A stretch of 64,000 nucleotides of DNA from contig NC_064909.1 of NCBI RefSeq assembly GCF_929443795.1, positions 16,123,001 through 16,187,000 on the forward strand. The letters are read 5' to 3'. Origin of the DNA: Astur gentilis. Taxonomy: Eukaryota > Chordata > Aves > Accipitriformes > Accipitridae. Positions within the stretch are counted from its first letter, which is position 1, and each line of letters starts with the position of its first letter. Below are positions 14,205 to 26,841 of the stretch, piece after piece. The notes beneath the pieces are model-generated. The model saw nothing but the letters and a program-made list of their open reading frames with translations. It did not search any database and was not told the origin of the DNA. The position numbers and the translations under genes are program-made.

Positions 14205-14788
14205 TGTCATGGTTTAACCCCAGCCAGCAACTACACACCACGCAGCTGCTCACTCACGCCCCCCCCCCCCCCCCTCCCCCATCCAGTGGGATGGGGGAGA
14301 AAATTGGGAAAAAGAAGTCAAACTCATGGGTTGAGATAAGAACGGTTTAATGGAACAGAAAAGAAGAAACTAATAATGATAACACTAATAAAATGACAAC
14401 AGCAATAATGAAAGGATTGGAATGTACAAATGATGCGCAGGGCAATTGCTCACCACCCGCTGACCAACACCCAGCTAGTCCCCGAGCGGCGATTCCCTCT
14501 CCCACTTCCCTGTTCCTATGCTAAATGGGATGTCCCATGGTATGGAATACCCTGTTGACCAGTTTGGGTCAGCTGCCCTGGCTGTGTCCTGTGCCAACTT
14601 CTTGTGCCCCTCCAGCTTTCTCGCTGGCTGGGCATGAGAAGCTGAAAAATCCTTGACTTTAGACACTACTTAGCAACAACTGAAAACATCAGTGTGTTAT
14701 CAGCATTCTTCGCATACTGAACTCAAAACATAGCACTATAGCAGCTACTAGGAAGACAGTTAACTCTATCCCAGCTGAAACCAGGACA
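14205..14788 (-). mobile_element. Solo LTR of an avian endogenous retrovirus, copy 1 (antisense)
   Basis: The + strand copy begins tgtcatggtttaacc and ends gaaaccaggaca, so the 5'-TG...CA-3' LTR boundaries are present on either strand. The sense direction is minus: read that way it starts TGTCCTGGTTTCAGC, has an attaaa polyadenylation word (complement of 14346-14351), a pyrimidine-rich stretch, and ends GGTTTAACC-like reversed then ATGACA. The flanks carry a 5-bp target duplication with one mismatch (accat at 14200-14204, agcat at 14789-14793). The + strand has a 16-nt C run (14259-14274). No internal retroviral genes adjoin, so it is a solo LTR formed by LTR-LTR recombination. Five-base duplications suit the ERVL group; the exact subfamily name is not certain. 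It shares near-full-length similarity with 49318-49893. Confidence 0.88.
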
Positions 14789-17700
14789 AGCATGCCCGCT
14801 GCTACCACCCCATTCCAAGCCCAATGCTGCTAAAGCATCAAGAGCCAACAGATGTAGGGGGGCTTATTTCTGCCTTGATTTGAGCCCTGCTGCTGGCTCG
14901 TATCAACGCTAGCTCTGCTTGCCCATGTGCATGGTGCCTCCTCCCATCGTGTGCTCATACAAAATGCCATCTACGGCAGCGCTTTGATGTCTGCGCTGAA
15001 GAGGACGAGGTTTTGGGGTTTGATGCATTACGGTACGTGACAAGGCTTGCTGCTTCCAGGCATGGGTTAGCCACGGTGTGCGCAGTCATGGTGGAGCTGA
15101 GCAGGAGTGTGCCCCGAGCCATGAGCTGTACTGCCTTGCTGTGGTGGAGGAAATGTTTTCCTGCATCAACCAAGGGGGCTGGTACATGCCCAAGCAGAAG
15201 CTGCCTGTCAAGACTTCCCTGCTACGTTTTCATGACTGGTGACTCAAAAAATGCTCTTGTCCTTATTGCAGTGAAAGGTCTGTATGTGTGAGAGAGAATG
15301 AGTGCCAAACACCGATTTTATTTTTTTTCCAATAATGAAACCAAAGCTCGGTCCCTGGTTGCTGGTTTCTGTCCAGATCGCCATGCTTTCAGGAGTGTTT
15401 TGAGTTTGCTGCATCAGGTGACTTAGCAGTGTTTTTTATTTTTGAGTGTTTTTTTTAAATTATTTTTGTTTTTCTTCTAGGGATGTGCAGAAATATTGAT
15501 CAGATGTTGCCAATGTGTTAGGGAAGGAGGGAAGGGAAGGTTGTCCTGTGTCTCTGGGCAGTGCTTTTCGAACTAGCGTCCTCCTGGGTGTGAGAGCTCC
15601 AGTGATGGGCCCTTGGTGGTAACACAGCTGTCCTCCAATTTACAGATGTCATTTCCTACAAGCCCAATTACAGCTTTGTTTGGGTTTTTGTTTGTTCCCC
15701 CCCTCCCTCTCCTGTTTTCTTTTTGTATCTCTGATCTTTCTAGCAACGTGGGAAGCTGTGCTCGTGCCTTCGCATGAGCACAGCAGGAGCGGATGGTGGG
15801 GTGTGCGTCTCCATGCTCGTTTGCCTGCTTCTCTTTTTGGGAAGGATAACGCTGCTTAAGCTTGTCCCTCAAGGGAAGCAGGTGGCTTTTGCGATGGCAG
15901 AAGGGGGTCTTTGCTCCAGAAGAAGCTCCGATTCTTTCCCAACACCGTCTCTTTTCTCCCTGTGGGGATGATTTTTGGGGGCAAATTTCCCCTAAAATAC
16001 TGCTCAGGCCTCGATATGAACTTTGGCCCGTGTCGCCCTCAGGCTGTCCCTGCTGCGTGGACCTGGCATGTCCCACTCCCCAGCTCCTGTGCCCCGCTGC
16101 AGCTCTGCTCAGGGTTTGCTCCTTCAAGCAGCAACGCTGTGCCGCTGGAAGGCGGCCAGACCCTGGAGATCTGCCTGGGATCCTCCTGGCCGGGCCACAC
16201 CAGCTGTGTCCTGCCTCTGGGTCTCCCCCATCCCCATCCCCAGCTAAGCCCGCATCATCCCAAGGCGCAGCACCCTTCTTGATGCTCCCGCAGTGCCTGT
16301 GTTTGCGCCTGGCAGGGACCCGCAGTCCTTTCTTAACAGGCTTATTTATTTTCTAACTCACCATACCTTGCTACGGCGCATTTCTCACTAGCCAGGGTTG
16401 TTTTTTTTTATTCCTATTACTGAGCTGAGATAGGAGAAGGTTGGGCTGACACATACGCTCTAAATTATGCTGCTGTATCTCCGGTGCTGTCAGTCATGTT
16501 GCTCCCAGGCCCGGGATCTCGCAGACGCTCCAGCAGCAGGTACCTAAGGATCAAAGGTTTAGATCAGTTCTTGCTGTCACAAATGTTTTATATCGAATTT
16601 CTCCTTGAGGAGAGTTGGGGGGAGGATGGGCTGGCAGCTCAGTAGTACATGCACCCTGGAGCATCGTTGCCGTGACCTGAGCTTCATCTCCCTCCACCTG
16701 GCTGTTGAGGACCAGCTCTGGGTTGCAGAAACGCCTGCCCCTCTGCAAAATGCGTGCGTGTGAGATGAGGAGGTGGGTCACCGGTGCTTTTTGATGGTGG
16801 GATGGTGTCTGACAGGCAGGCACCGCCAGGTCCTGTGCTCTGGCTGTGCACTGAGGATTTGCAGGATGCCCCGTGGGTCGATGCCCCACATCATGTATTG
16901 CCCCTGCCAGCTGCAGAAAACCTGTCCCTGTCTCCTGCCTCCTCTTGATGTGGGGTAAGGTAGCCCACGTGTTTTCTGCTGGTGCTCTTAAGTATGTTAG
17001 AGAGGTCATGCTCTGACCAAGAATTTCCCCACTGCTACCAGGGTAGCTGCTTGGTATGGTTTGGGCTGGGCTGGCCTTCAGCGCAGCACTGCACGGTGCG
17101 CGTACGACAAGAAAGCCCTCTGAGAGGGCTTGGGGCATTTTAATTAGTCCCCAGTAAGGGTTTTCCTCCACTCTTCCCACTTTGCAAAGAGTGAGAGATG
17201 GGAAGAGAAAAAAAAAAACCCACCTTGTGCTGGAGCTGCTCAGCGCAGGTGATGCTCCCTGGGGAGCCTCCCACCAACCGGGAGCCTTGTGAGGAAATTG
17301 TAGGAGCAGGGAAACCGAGGCACGGCTGGTGGGGCGGGGGGAGTCCGGGGCTTTTCCAGAGCTGGAAATTGAGTGCAGGAGTGGGGAGTTTTGTCTGACC
17401 GCATTTCTTGTCCTTGCGGAGCTCCTTCCTTGGAGCAGGTTGTGCCTTGGTGCCCACTTGGTAAAGCTCTGCTCCTCAAAAGCAGTTAGCTGACAGAGGG
17501 AGAGGGAAAGGCAAGCTGGTGGCTTCCTGAAGACAGCTAAAGCCATGCATGTAAGTGCCTTGTGTATTTGCAATTATTTTATTTTGCCTGAATATCTATT
17601 TTTCTAATCTCTGGGTATTTTTCCCCCTGTTAGAATAAACCACAGTAAAATAAAGACTGAGCTTTCTCTCCCTTGGAGGCACTTTTCCCTTCACATTAAT

Positions 17701-20700
17701 ACGCTGCTGTTATCCATTGCCCCTCATTGCTGCTTGGTTTGGAAGGGTGGCTGCTCAGGGAAGGATAGTAGCATTAGTTTCTAAAGCTGTGTAAAGATCC
17801 CCATGGAAGCAATTACCAGATGGATTACCCCTGGCTTTGCTGCTGTGAAAAGGCCGCGTCGGGTCGAGGATGCCGAGTGTATTAACAGCACGATCTCTTC
17901 CTTGCTTGGGAGGCGCAGTTCAGATTAGGCGCCTGCTTTTTAAAGGGCTGGGTTCAGAGCAGAACTCTGGCTGCTGGTTACTTTACTCTTCCCTCCCTGT
18001 TCCCCTTTCCCTCTCCCTTTCCCCCTGATGCGCCCTATCCCAGGCTGTTCTCCAGCATGTGGGACCCACAGCTCCGTGGGGAAGGGGGAGACCTTCCCCG
18101 ACCTCCGAGATGCTCAAGCTGTGTGGTTTAGTAGGAGTTTTGGCTTTTGCGCAGGAGGATGAGCAAAGCTCAGCTGGAGACCGAGTGCAGCTATGGGCTC
18201 CTAAGTACTAAATCATCTGCTGCTCCTGCTGAAGCCTGGGAAGGCTGGTTTGACCTTCATGGCTGGGAAGCAGCTCATGTCTGTCCCGGAAAGGCACAGA
18301 AGGAAAACAAAACAAAACACCGTCTGTCCACGCAGGAGCTCCCTTTTGCCATTTTTACCCACCGTGGGTCTGGGCTCTACCCAATGCGTTTGACCTCTGA
18401 TGATCCTGGGAATGAGCTGAACCTGGCAAGGGGACACGGGATGCTGCCTTCATTTCTTTCCCAATTAGTGCCCCATGTAATTGCTGACGACCTTTGGGGA
18501 GCAGCACTGAATGGTGGCAACGGGCCACGGAGGGGCTGCCCGTGGTGCTCCGGTTAATGCGGCACAATGACCGCAGAGATGCTCTCTGCCATCTCCTGGT
18601 ACCCGGGCAAGCCCGGAGCGGGGTGCCAAGGGGAACCCCTCCGGCAGGGGGCAAAGGCACCTGGGGGGGCTGGCATCAGCGGAGAATGGAGAGGGGCTCA
18701 GGGGAGCCACGGGTGTCCCACCACGGATGATGGGTGGCAGCGGGGGCACTGTGGGGGACTATTGCCATCGACCTGGGGGGCTCACCGTGGAGCACAGCTG
18801 CTGCCAGACCAGCGGTTTTCCACCTTATTTGGTTTTTTTTAAACCTGAAATCTTAAAAAAAAAATTCTCAGTGGAAGAAGAGACTCTTTTATAGACTCTT
18901 AAAACTTATTTGGTCTTGTTTGCCGTCCAGAATTACTGTTTGCAGACCCGTTAAAAGGGTTCACAGGTGCCAACGGGCTTGGGCTGACCTTGCTCATCCT
19001 TTCTTGCGGGGGGCTGTGGGGGAGCTCAGAAGGCCTTTTTTGATGGAGGTTTGGGAAGACTGATGCAGCCGAGCACAAGCAGTTGAGAGTGAGCATTTGA
19101 ACCCAGCAGTCCCGCAGCATCTCAGGGGAGCCGCAGGCAGGGGGAGGAGGAGATGGCCAAAAATCCTCTCCACCCTCCTGCTTGGCTCCCGGCACAGACA
19201 GAGTTGGGTCTTCTCTTTTCTCCAGTCAGCAGCTTGGTTTGTGCTGACCTCCTAAATATTCAGCTCATTATACAGTGTAACGTATAAATAAAACAGAAGC
19301 AGGCAGCAATATTCTCCAGGAGGATATAATCGGCTTCCTTTCTTTTTTAATTATACAGGATTTGTCTTCATGTGTCAGGCTATCCTACCGGTTAATTTAT
19401 TATTTTAAAGAATTAAAGTCTGTGTTCTTTACGCAGCGAGACACTAATGTATGTACCTGATTTTGGGGGTCCAAGAAGGAAGAGCATCTTTCCAAGTGGG
19501 AACACGGGGAGTTTTGTAGCTGAATGTTGTTTCTAGAGGTCAGTGGCCTGCATTATGCGCTCCTCTCCATTGGCACAGGGAGGCAGGAGGTTCCTCAGCA
19601 TGTTGGAGATGATGAGGGTCACCACGGGAATTCCTTGGGATCTGACTGGAGCGTGCGATGCTGGCTGGCAGCGTGCATTGCCTCTCCCCCCAGAGAGGCA
19701 GGATAGCGGCCTGATGCTACAGCCAGCAGACAGGAGCATCATCCATACGTGAAGCTCAGGCCCAGGCTGCCTGCAGGAGGTGGGGATATATTTTAACCTG
19801 GCACCGCTGCCAGCCCGGCGAGTGCTTGCTGATAAGCGAGGTGTGAACTCTGAGCTGACTCGCTTTCTCCTAAGGGAAGCCCTGGAAACAAAATTTGGCC
19901 TTTCATCAAAGCAATGAATCTTTCATCTTTCCCTCCTTGCGAGTCCGAGTCCCCTGCTCTTGATTTGCAACTAAATTCCCCATTTTGGTGGCTGTCCTGA
20001 CCATCTGTTTTAAAATTAAAGCTTTGGTGCCCTTACTGGAAAAAGCATCAATAATTCTCCAGTGGCTTTTCATTCCATTGTATTCGGCTGGAGACTTTAG
20101 CAGATTTAAGCCTCTGGAGGGTGTTTCAGACCGTGTATATCGCTTACCACAGACACGGACAAGAAGATACACAAAGAGCTGGTTCTAGCTGTGATTGACT
20201 TAATGATGGCCCTGGGTCAGCTCCTTGCACTGAACTGGTGGCCAACAGCCTGTGCCGATGCTAGCTGAGTGTGGGGATGATAAGAGGAAGACACTGAAGA
20301 GCCTTCTCCAGATCCTGAACTGGGGATGTTTCCATCCAGGCAGTGGTTGCAGCTGTAGTTCCTGAAGGTCAAGTCTTCTTCCGTGGCCACTTTCCAGCCT
20401 TCGTCAGTCCCGTTGCCTGATGCAGGGGGTGTCTCGATCGCGTAAACACGTGCGTGCGCTGCACGAGAGATGCAGACGCTGCTCACGCAGGAGTGAGCGT
20501 TAGAGGAGGGGTTGGAGGGAGACAGGTAAAGGAAACTGGGTGGTGGGGAGGAAGGGCAGTAAAAGGTGGTGATAGCATGGCTTTGGCCTCAGGGCCAAGT
20601 GAGAAAGTGGGACACTTACTGGAAGGTCCGCAGGGACTCGTGTTCCCTGCTGAGATAGCAGAGGAGGAGGCAATGCTCCGTCCTTTGAAGATGGAGCGGC

Positions 20701-20862
20701 ATGCCTGTGGATATGCACGAGCAGGGAAAGGTCATTGGCAGCGAGAAGCTTAATGGTGAATGCTCAGAGCTTCTCCAGGGACCCCAGCTGCAGGACAGGC
20801 TTTGCTGGAGAAGCGCTTTGCTTTAATTAGGTATCCATATTAATATTTAATTTGATTTTTTT

Positions 20863-20877
20863 TGTTGTTGTTGTTGA
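20863..20877. repeat. TTG trinucleotide microsatellite
   Basis: About five tandem TTG units follow a T run near 20856. Short and of no evident function. Confidence 0.7.
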
Positions 20878-23231
20878 TGTTCTTTCTTTTCCCAGTAAGT
20901 GGGGTCAGAGCAGACTCAGATCTGCAGGTCTCCCTTGAGAGGCAGTAAATTACCTCCAAGCAGTGGGAGATGCTGGTCCTCCTTGGGGCAGGGTAGGATC
21001 CTGGCAGAAATGGGTCTTCTGTGCATCCCCATAGGGTCCCGGAGGAGCTGCCACCAAGGTGCATCTGGGTGTTGTGCCCAGCTATTAGTGCAAGAGGAAG
21101 AGGAGCTTCAGAGCCCTCAAATAAAGGAACTGGAGCTAAAATCCCCACAGGGCAGAAGACTAATTAAGGACGGATGATAGCTGGGGCCCAGAGCTACCTC
21201 CATTTCCAACGTGTGGTTGGTGTCAGCACAAAGCTGGAGAAGACGGCACCGAGCCAATGAAGCACTTAAGCAAGTACTTAATTTCAAGCGTTTAAATGGG
21301 GATTTCTGTGGGCTCCCCCAAATGCCTGGAGTCACCTGAGTTTGTATTTAAGTGCTTGACTGGCTTGGGGGCTGTGCAGTTTGGAGAAGGGGGATAAGAG
21401 AAAGGAGGTGTGGGACGTGATCCTTCCAAGGTCTGTGACGGTTTGCTGCTGAGCGGCACCTGATGCCCTGCAGGACGTGCTGCAGGATGGGCACGAAGCC
21501 TGTTCTCCAGAGACCCGCAGCCTGATTTTGGCACCACTACGTGCTCTTCGGACAGGGCAAAGAGCGTGGCCGTGGTGCTCTGTCTGTCTCCCCCTTGTAT
21601 CTTGGGGATGAGGCCATCGGGATGCACAGCACTGCGTGCACGGGGCTAAGCCAAGCCCCTGGGCTCTGGCATCGGGAAAACTACACCAAAGCTCGACTGA
21701 AGGATCTTGTACTTCGATGCTCCATCTGGGCTGTTTGAGGAGACCGGGAAGAGGATGGAGGCAGCATGATGCTGCCCTGCTTCTTTCTTCTGTGGGGCTG
21801 CTGACCCTCTTACTGCATGCACTGGCACCGGGGGACGAGGAGGGATGAGCCCTACCCTTTTTGAAGTATTATAATCCTTTCAGATGGCATTAGCGCCTCG
21901 GCCAGTAACAGCTCTATAATTGAACCTCCTGCTTGCGGGGGGCCTGCTTTTCAGTGAGATGTTTAAATCTCATTTGTATAATGCCTGGTTGCAATTCCAG
22001 CTGAAAGATTGCCCTCCGCCTCCAGTGCCCCTGAGCTGTGCCGAACACGCGCACGTGCTCCAACCCTCTGCGGGCAGAGGAGCAGCCGAGTGCGGCCGGG
22101 CAGCAGCGTGCCAGGCGGCATCTGAGTTTCTAGAGTTTTCGCTTGTTTATTGGAGCTTTTGCTAGACTGATGTATTTTTTTTATTTCCTTCTCCCCTTCT
22201 CTTTTTTAACGCCTGAGTCCCAGGAAAGGCAGGACGGAGGCTCAGCGGTGAGTGCTCCGTCAGGGATTATGTAGGGATGAGATTTTCCAGGGCAAGCTGG
22301 CTGTGAGGGGGCACATTTGGCTACTGCTGCACCCCCGTGGGGTCGTCATTGCACCTACACAGGCAAAGCCCCTTTGCCTGGCCAAAGATTGGGGCTCCCC
22401 GGCAAACCCCTGCCGGGCTGGCTTGGGTTTGCTGCCTCCTGCAAGGATGCGCATGGTGCTGGTCTGATTCACCTTGGTCTAATGGCAACACTCAGCAGCC
22501 CCAACAGGAAAATGGCTTTTATTTTAGCAAAGGCTTAAGTTCTCTATTTTAAAACAGTGCCTTGAAAGAAGAAAGTGAATCAGAGTCCGCTTTTGGCTCG
22601 CACCACCCACTCCTTTTCTTCCTGGGCGGCTGGAGGCTGGCCCTGGGGACTGGTGCGACTTGCCCGTCCTCCATCCCCGCTGGTTCTGCTTGGGCCAGGC
22701 TTTTCACCCAAAATGCCCTTTCTGTGCTGGCGATGCACTGGCCTCTTGTGCTGGCGAGGGGTGCCGGGGGCTGCCTGCGGGTGCAGGCAGGATGGGGCAG
22801 AGCGTCCTGTGGGATGCTGCGGGCCCGCAGCAGCCGCCGGCTGCGTTCCTCCTTCCCGCTCCAGTGATCCCCGTTGTACTGTAATCACACAATTATTGTG
22901 CCATTAAAATGTCATATTCGCAGAAATCCACATAAACAAGGCATTAGCAGTTGCCAGAAAATTGTAGTTTTACTGCTAATGACCCGCTCTCCCCCCTGCA
23001 GCACCACTCCTTTTTTTTTTTTAAATAGTATTTTTTCCTTTTTTTTTTTTTTTTTTTTGGTTTCCGAGCTGTGATTTAAGAGGCAGATGATGAATTAAGT
23101 CTTTGCACCGAGAGGCTTTCGAACTTTGAGGCACAGTTGCGGTGAATAGCTGCCTCTGTGCTCGCTCTGGGGATTTGCCCTTTGCCCTTCGCCAGCGAGG
23201 CGGTGGGCAGTTTGGCAGGGGTGCCTTTAGC

Positions 23232-23249
23232 GGGGGGGTTTGGGAGGGG
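23232..23249 (+). other. Canonical G-quadruplex motif
   Basis: The + strand has seven G, ttt, three G, a, four G. This can supply four runs of at least three G with loops of 1-3 bases. It is on the non-template strand of GALNT14. Whether it folds is inference. Confidence 0.5.
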
Positions 23250-25250
23250 TGCTTTTGGTGGGCTGGTGAAGAAGGCTTTTGGTGAGCCCTGCTCTTGGCT
23301 GGGCGCTGGCGTGAGATGGGAGCTCCTCTCCATGTCTCCTTGCCTGGGGGGGACCCTCTTGTTGACCACCCTGGGACCCCCCCCCCGCAGTGTGGTGTTG
23401 GAAGGGGGTGGCACTTGTTTGCTGAGAGTGGCCAGCTACCCCTTGGATATTTTTTTCCTCTCTTTGCTGCAGACTCATTGAGTCTCTCAAATTCTTTTAA
23501 GCATTGACTGTGTTTCCTATAATTAATACCAGCCATTAAACTGCAATGTTGAAAGAGAAATTACCTAATTCCAAGGAAAAAAATGAAAATTTATTACTAG
23601 TACATGAGAGAAAATGAATATGAAACTTGGAGAGAGGAGCCCTGTAGAAGATAAATAGAAAGGCAAGTGGAGTATTGACTTGATCCTTTTCTAGTGCAGG
23701 GTAATTTGGCTTCTAAAGTGAGTTAGATCATAATAAATTAAATTTAGATTTCTGCACATCAGTTATTTAACTCCCAAGACAGAATTCTGGTGTGAGGAAG
23801 AGGTGATAATACATGGCAGAAATATTATAATGAAGACCTTACTCAGTAACCCGTAACTGATGTGCTGTCCCTGGGTGAGCGAAGGGGATTTCTCCTTACA
23901 CTTTAACTTGCTTTCCCCGTCCCTGATCAGGTGCTGAGAAACAGGTGAGTCCCTGCGTGCAGGTTGGGGAGGTCTCCTGCCTCCCACTGCTTGTGTAGCT
24001 GGAGCCTTTGCATACGAGGCTGCTGCCTCGCTTTCCTTCACTGATTGTGCAGGTATTTTTTTGCAGAGGTCGGTGTGTGCATGTGTCCGAGCATCCTGCT
24101 CCGATTTTGGTTACCCTTGCAGGGAAGCTTGGGGTGGAAAGCTGAAGAACACCCAGAAGATGTGGACAGGAGTTGTAGATTGAAAGCAAATGACCAAACC
24201 TGGGTATCTACTTCTGGCTGAGAAAGTTAACCAAATCCCTGGGCTTGTTTTGTGGCCAGATAGTGGTTAATATAACTCTTTAATCTCTGTTTGGCACCTG
24301 TTTGCTCTTGATCTCAGATGTGTATTTAGCTACCTGATATTTAGGAACCATCCTACTGATAGCTTTCCTTGACCCAAAAAGGAGAGTGAAACCTCCAGGG
24401 TGAATCAAGGTGGGCTGGTGTCTTTCAGGTGGAGATTTCACGGGGGGGTGTTAGTTATTCACTGCAATGTGAACCAAGAATGCAGCGCTTGGATGCGAGG
24501 TATATCCAGGGCGGGATGAGAAGCAAATGCCGTGGGATAAGGCACTGGTATTTGTCCATGTATCCATTTACCATTGGGACGCCCCAGTAACAGGATGGTA
24601 GTGGAGTTAGATGGATGCTGGGAAAATGCTGTCCCAGACCTCGAAGCACATGCCAGGACCCTTCCGTGCGCCGACCCCCTGCTTCTGCTGGCCTGGCCAG
24701 AGCCTCGCTGCCCTTGCAGCGTGTGTAGAAGCTTCGGTTTTCCTGGACCCACGGCTGCCTGTGGGAATCCGCCAGTCCTCCCACTTGAGCCTTCCGATGC
24801 TTACCCGGCTGCACTCTTCTAGTTGATCCAAGGCTATTGGGTTGAACTGACATTAAAAAATATATCTATACACATCCAACAGCCTTAAGTGCTATGTGGC
24901 CGCTTGTAGAAGCCATTTCTCTTCTGATTAAGTTTGATAAAACAAACTTTTACTTTTCTTCACAGCATTAAAATTTAGGAACTGCAACTTGGCGGCGGTT
25001 GTTTTAACGGCACCAGGCCTCCTGCGGTCATCATGAAATCCTATAAACATCAGGCTGTCAGTGGCTCTGTGATGCAATCGGCTCACTTTTCCTTGATCTT
25101 TTACTGCAGTGGTAAATCACATTTTGCAAGACGCTTTAGAAAAAACATAAACAATATTTATCACCCTGCGTACATCGGTCCTCCCGAAAGCCCGCAGGCA
25201 GGTTACGTACATCCTCCTCGTAAACCTTCTGCAGTGACCTTACTGGTTTC

Positions 25251-25309
25251 ATAACTTTCTCCTAGCCTTGAATAACTTTCTCCCGGTCCTGAATAACTTT
25301 CTCCCAGTA
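25251..25309. repeat. 21-bp minisatellite, 2.8 copies
   Basis: The 12-base core ataactttctcc recurs at exactly 25251, 25272 and 25293, a 21-bp period. The remaining nine bases of the first two units differ at four positions and the third unit fades out after cccag. Confidence 0.88.
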
Positions 25310-25902
25310 GAGCTGGTGGCTCAGGGGTTTCTTCTGCTCTTCCCTGCACTGGGGTAAGTGCTGGAGGAGGTCCTGAGAAGGCCCTGGGGTTACACAGGAG
25401 GAGGATGCATATGACCCCGTATCTGGAAACCCCTGCATCTCTGGGCTCCGTCAGCTTTTTGGGGGTGCTCGTGTGGCTGTGACCCAGGGCGGTGTGGGGC
25501 ATTGTGTGGCTGGAGGCACCCGGCTTGGTCCTGCTGCAGTTCAATTGCAGGAGCAAGTGCTCCCTCCTCCCCTTCCTGTGACTAGAGAAAACGTGCTGCC
25601 AGATGCAAGTAAAATCAATTACAGGATAAAAATCGCCTGTTTCAAAAGCTTCATTTTGCGCTATTAGCAGGCAAAATCGGCTTTGAGATGGTGTGAACTG
25701 AGGAGGGGAAAAAAAAAAGAAAAGAAGAAGAAAAGATCAATTATGGGATAAGATCACAATTTTCTTTAGGGCTGAGATGTCTGTAAATGTTTGCATCTCT
25801 CCGTGTTACATGCAGGCTGAGATCAAAGAGGTTGTGCTGCTGTAACGATGAGATCTTATCGGGCGCTGCATTGTGCTCGCTGGCTCAGGCGCTGTGCCAC
25901 CG

Positions 25903-26012
25903 AGGAATGCCTAAACCCCCCTCCGAATAGCGAACAGCGTCATGCTGCTGAGGGATGCTTAACCCCCCTGATGGCACCAAGCCACCAAGGGATGCTTAAA
26001 CCCCCTGATGGC
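25903..26012. repeat. Degenerate local repeat around agggatgcttaa
   Basis: Three related segments begin at 25903 (aggaatgcctaaaccccc), 25951 (agggatgcttaacccccc) and 25988 (agggatgcttaaaccccc). The last two are followed by ctgatggc. Spacing is uneven (48 and 37 bp), so this is an old, partly eroded duplication and not a clean tandem array. Confidence 0.7.
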
Positions 26013-26671
26013 TGTCGGGTAACCCTGAAATGCAGCTCATCCCTCCATTTGGAGTGAGGGGAATGCACGGGGACATGGTTGCCCACTCATCTCCCTGCCG
26101 TAGGGCTGAAGTCCTCGGTGGGAGACTTGTTGCGGCAAAGACGGACCGAAATCGGGCTGGGAGGGCTACGGCTCCCTTCTTCCAGGGTCCCGTTGCTGGA
26201 GCTGGCCCTGGGGCCAGGGTATGGCTGTGGGAACGTGGGATTGTGCTTGAGGAAACTGCTCCTGTCTGATGGCTCTTTCCCGCCTGAAGGGTTACAGGGA
26301 TGAAAGGGCATGTGGTGTAAAATACCTTTGTTTTTTGGCTGGAGAGAAATTAAAAGCCTAACAAGACCTTTGCGCTTTTATATTTCTTGAGACCGTGCTG
26401 TTTGAGAGGGGGATCCACCAGAGACCTGAATTTGGTTTCAGATTAGTCATTTTAAATTCAAATTGGCAGGCTCTCTTTGACATGCTGTTTCAAGACCTAG
26501 GGAAAAAAAGCCCCGAAGACCTAACGAGGCTTCGTGTTAGCCTGCTCCTGTGATGCTTGCCCATGCTGTGAGGCTGGCTGACCTCCGGCAGGGTTCGGGA
26601 GGACCTCCGGAGCGGGGTCGGACGTCCTCTGGTCTCTCCTCTCTCTAACGGGGCTGACTTTGTGCGCGCAG

Positions 26672-26841
26672 GGCTCGGACGTGGACTGGGACGACCTTTG
26701 GGATCAGTTTGAAGAGCGGAGGTACCTGAGCGCCCGGAGGTGGAAGGGCGGAGAGGACCCGTACCGGCTCCATGCCTTTAACCAGCGGGAGAGCGAGAGG
26801 ATCCCCAGTGACCGTGCCGTCCGTGACACCCGCCATCACAG
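26672..26841 (+). CDS. GALNT14: GALNT14 coding exon (presumed exon 2): stem end and start of catalytic region
   Basis: The protein is a Golgi type II membrane enzyme (CAZy GT27, EC 2.4.1.41) that transfers GalNAc from UDP-GalNAc to Ser/Thr and so starts mucin-type O-glycans. This exon reads GSDVDWDDLWDQFEERRYLS and continues through EDPYRLHAFNQRESERIPSD to DTRHHR. The DWDDLWDQF block is characteristic of GALNT14 as I know the family; GALNT2 and GALNT16 differ here. The FNQ-ES and DTRH motifs are shared by the subfamily. The acceptor AG is at 26670-26671 and the donor GT at 26842-26843 (cacag/gttctg, a weak donor). The frame leaves through AG, phase 2, and the G opening the next exon completes Arg. 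Length is 170 bp: 56 codons plus 2 bases if entry is phase 0. The entry phase is inferred because exon 1 is not seen. The exon is clearly richer in GC and CpG than its flanks. Confidence 0.9.

Larger units (their letters stand above)
1..26671 (+). other. GALNT14: Upstream intron of GALNT14 (3' part, presumed intron 1)
   Basis: No exon that fits GALNT14 is visible here. The first coding exon of this family encodes a short cytoplasmic tail and one hydrophobic signal anchor; no frame shows such a peptide followed by a donor site, so exon 1 probably lies upstream of base 1. The intron ends in a pyrimidine-rich stretch (about 26630-26650), a branch-like ctgac at 26654-26658 and the acceptor AG at 26670-26671. 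It contains one solo LTR (14205-14788), small tandem repeats near 2166, 11677, 12633, 25251 and 25903, T runs at 4091, 6138 and 23039, and AT-rich unique islands at about 6640-7210, 9790-10145, 19240-19445 and 23520-23800. The rest is GC-rich unique sequence in which I recognise nothing. That it is intron 1 is inferred from the position of the next exon in the protein. Confidence 0.75.

Noticed and set aside
23021..23536. 171-codon minus-strand frame with Lys-rich and Pro-rich ends
   Set aside because: The Lys run is the translated T homopolymer at 23039-23058 and the Pro content follows the G-rich + strand. Composition explains it.
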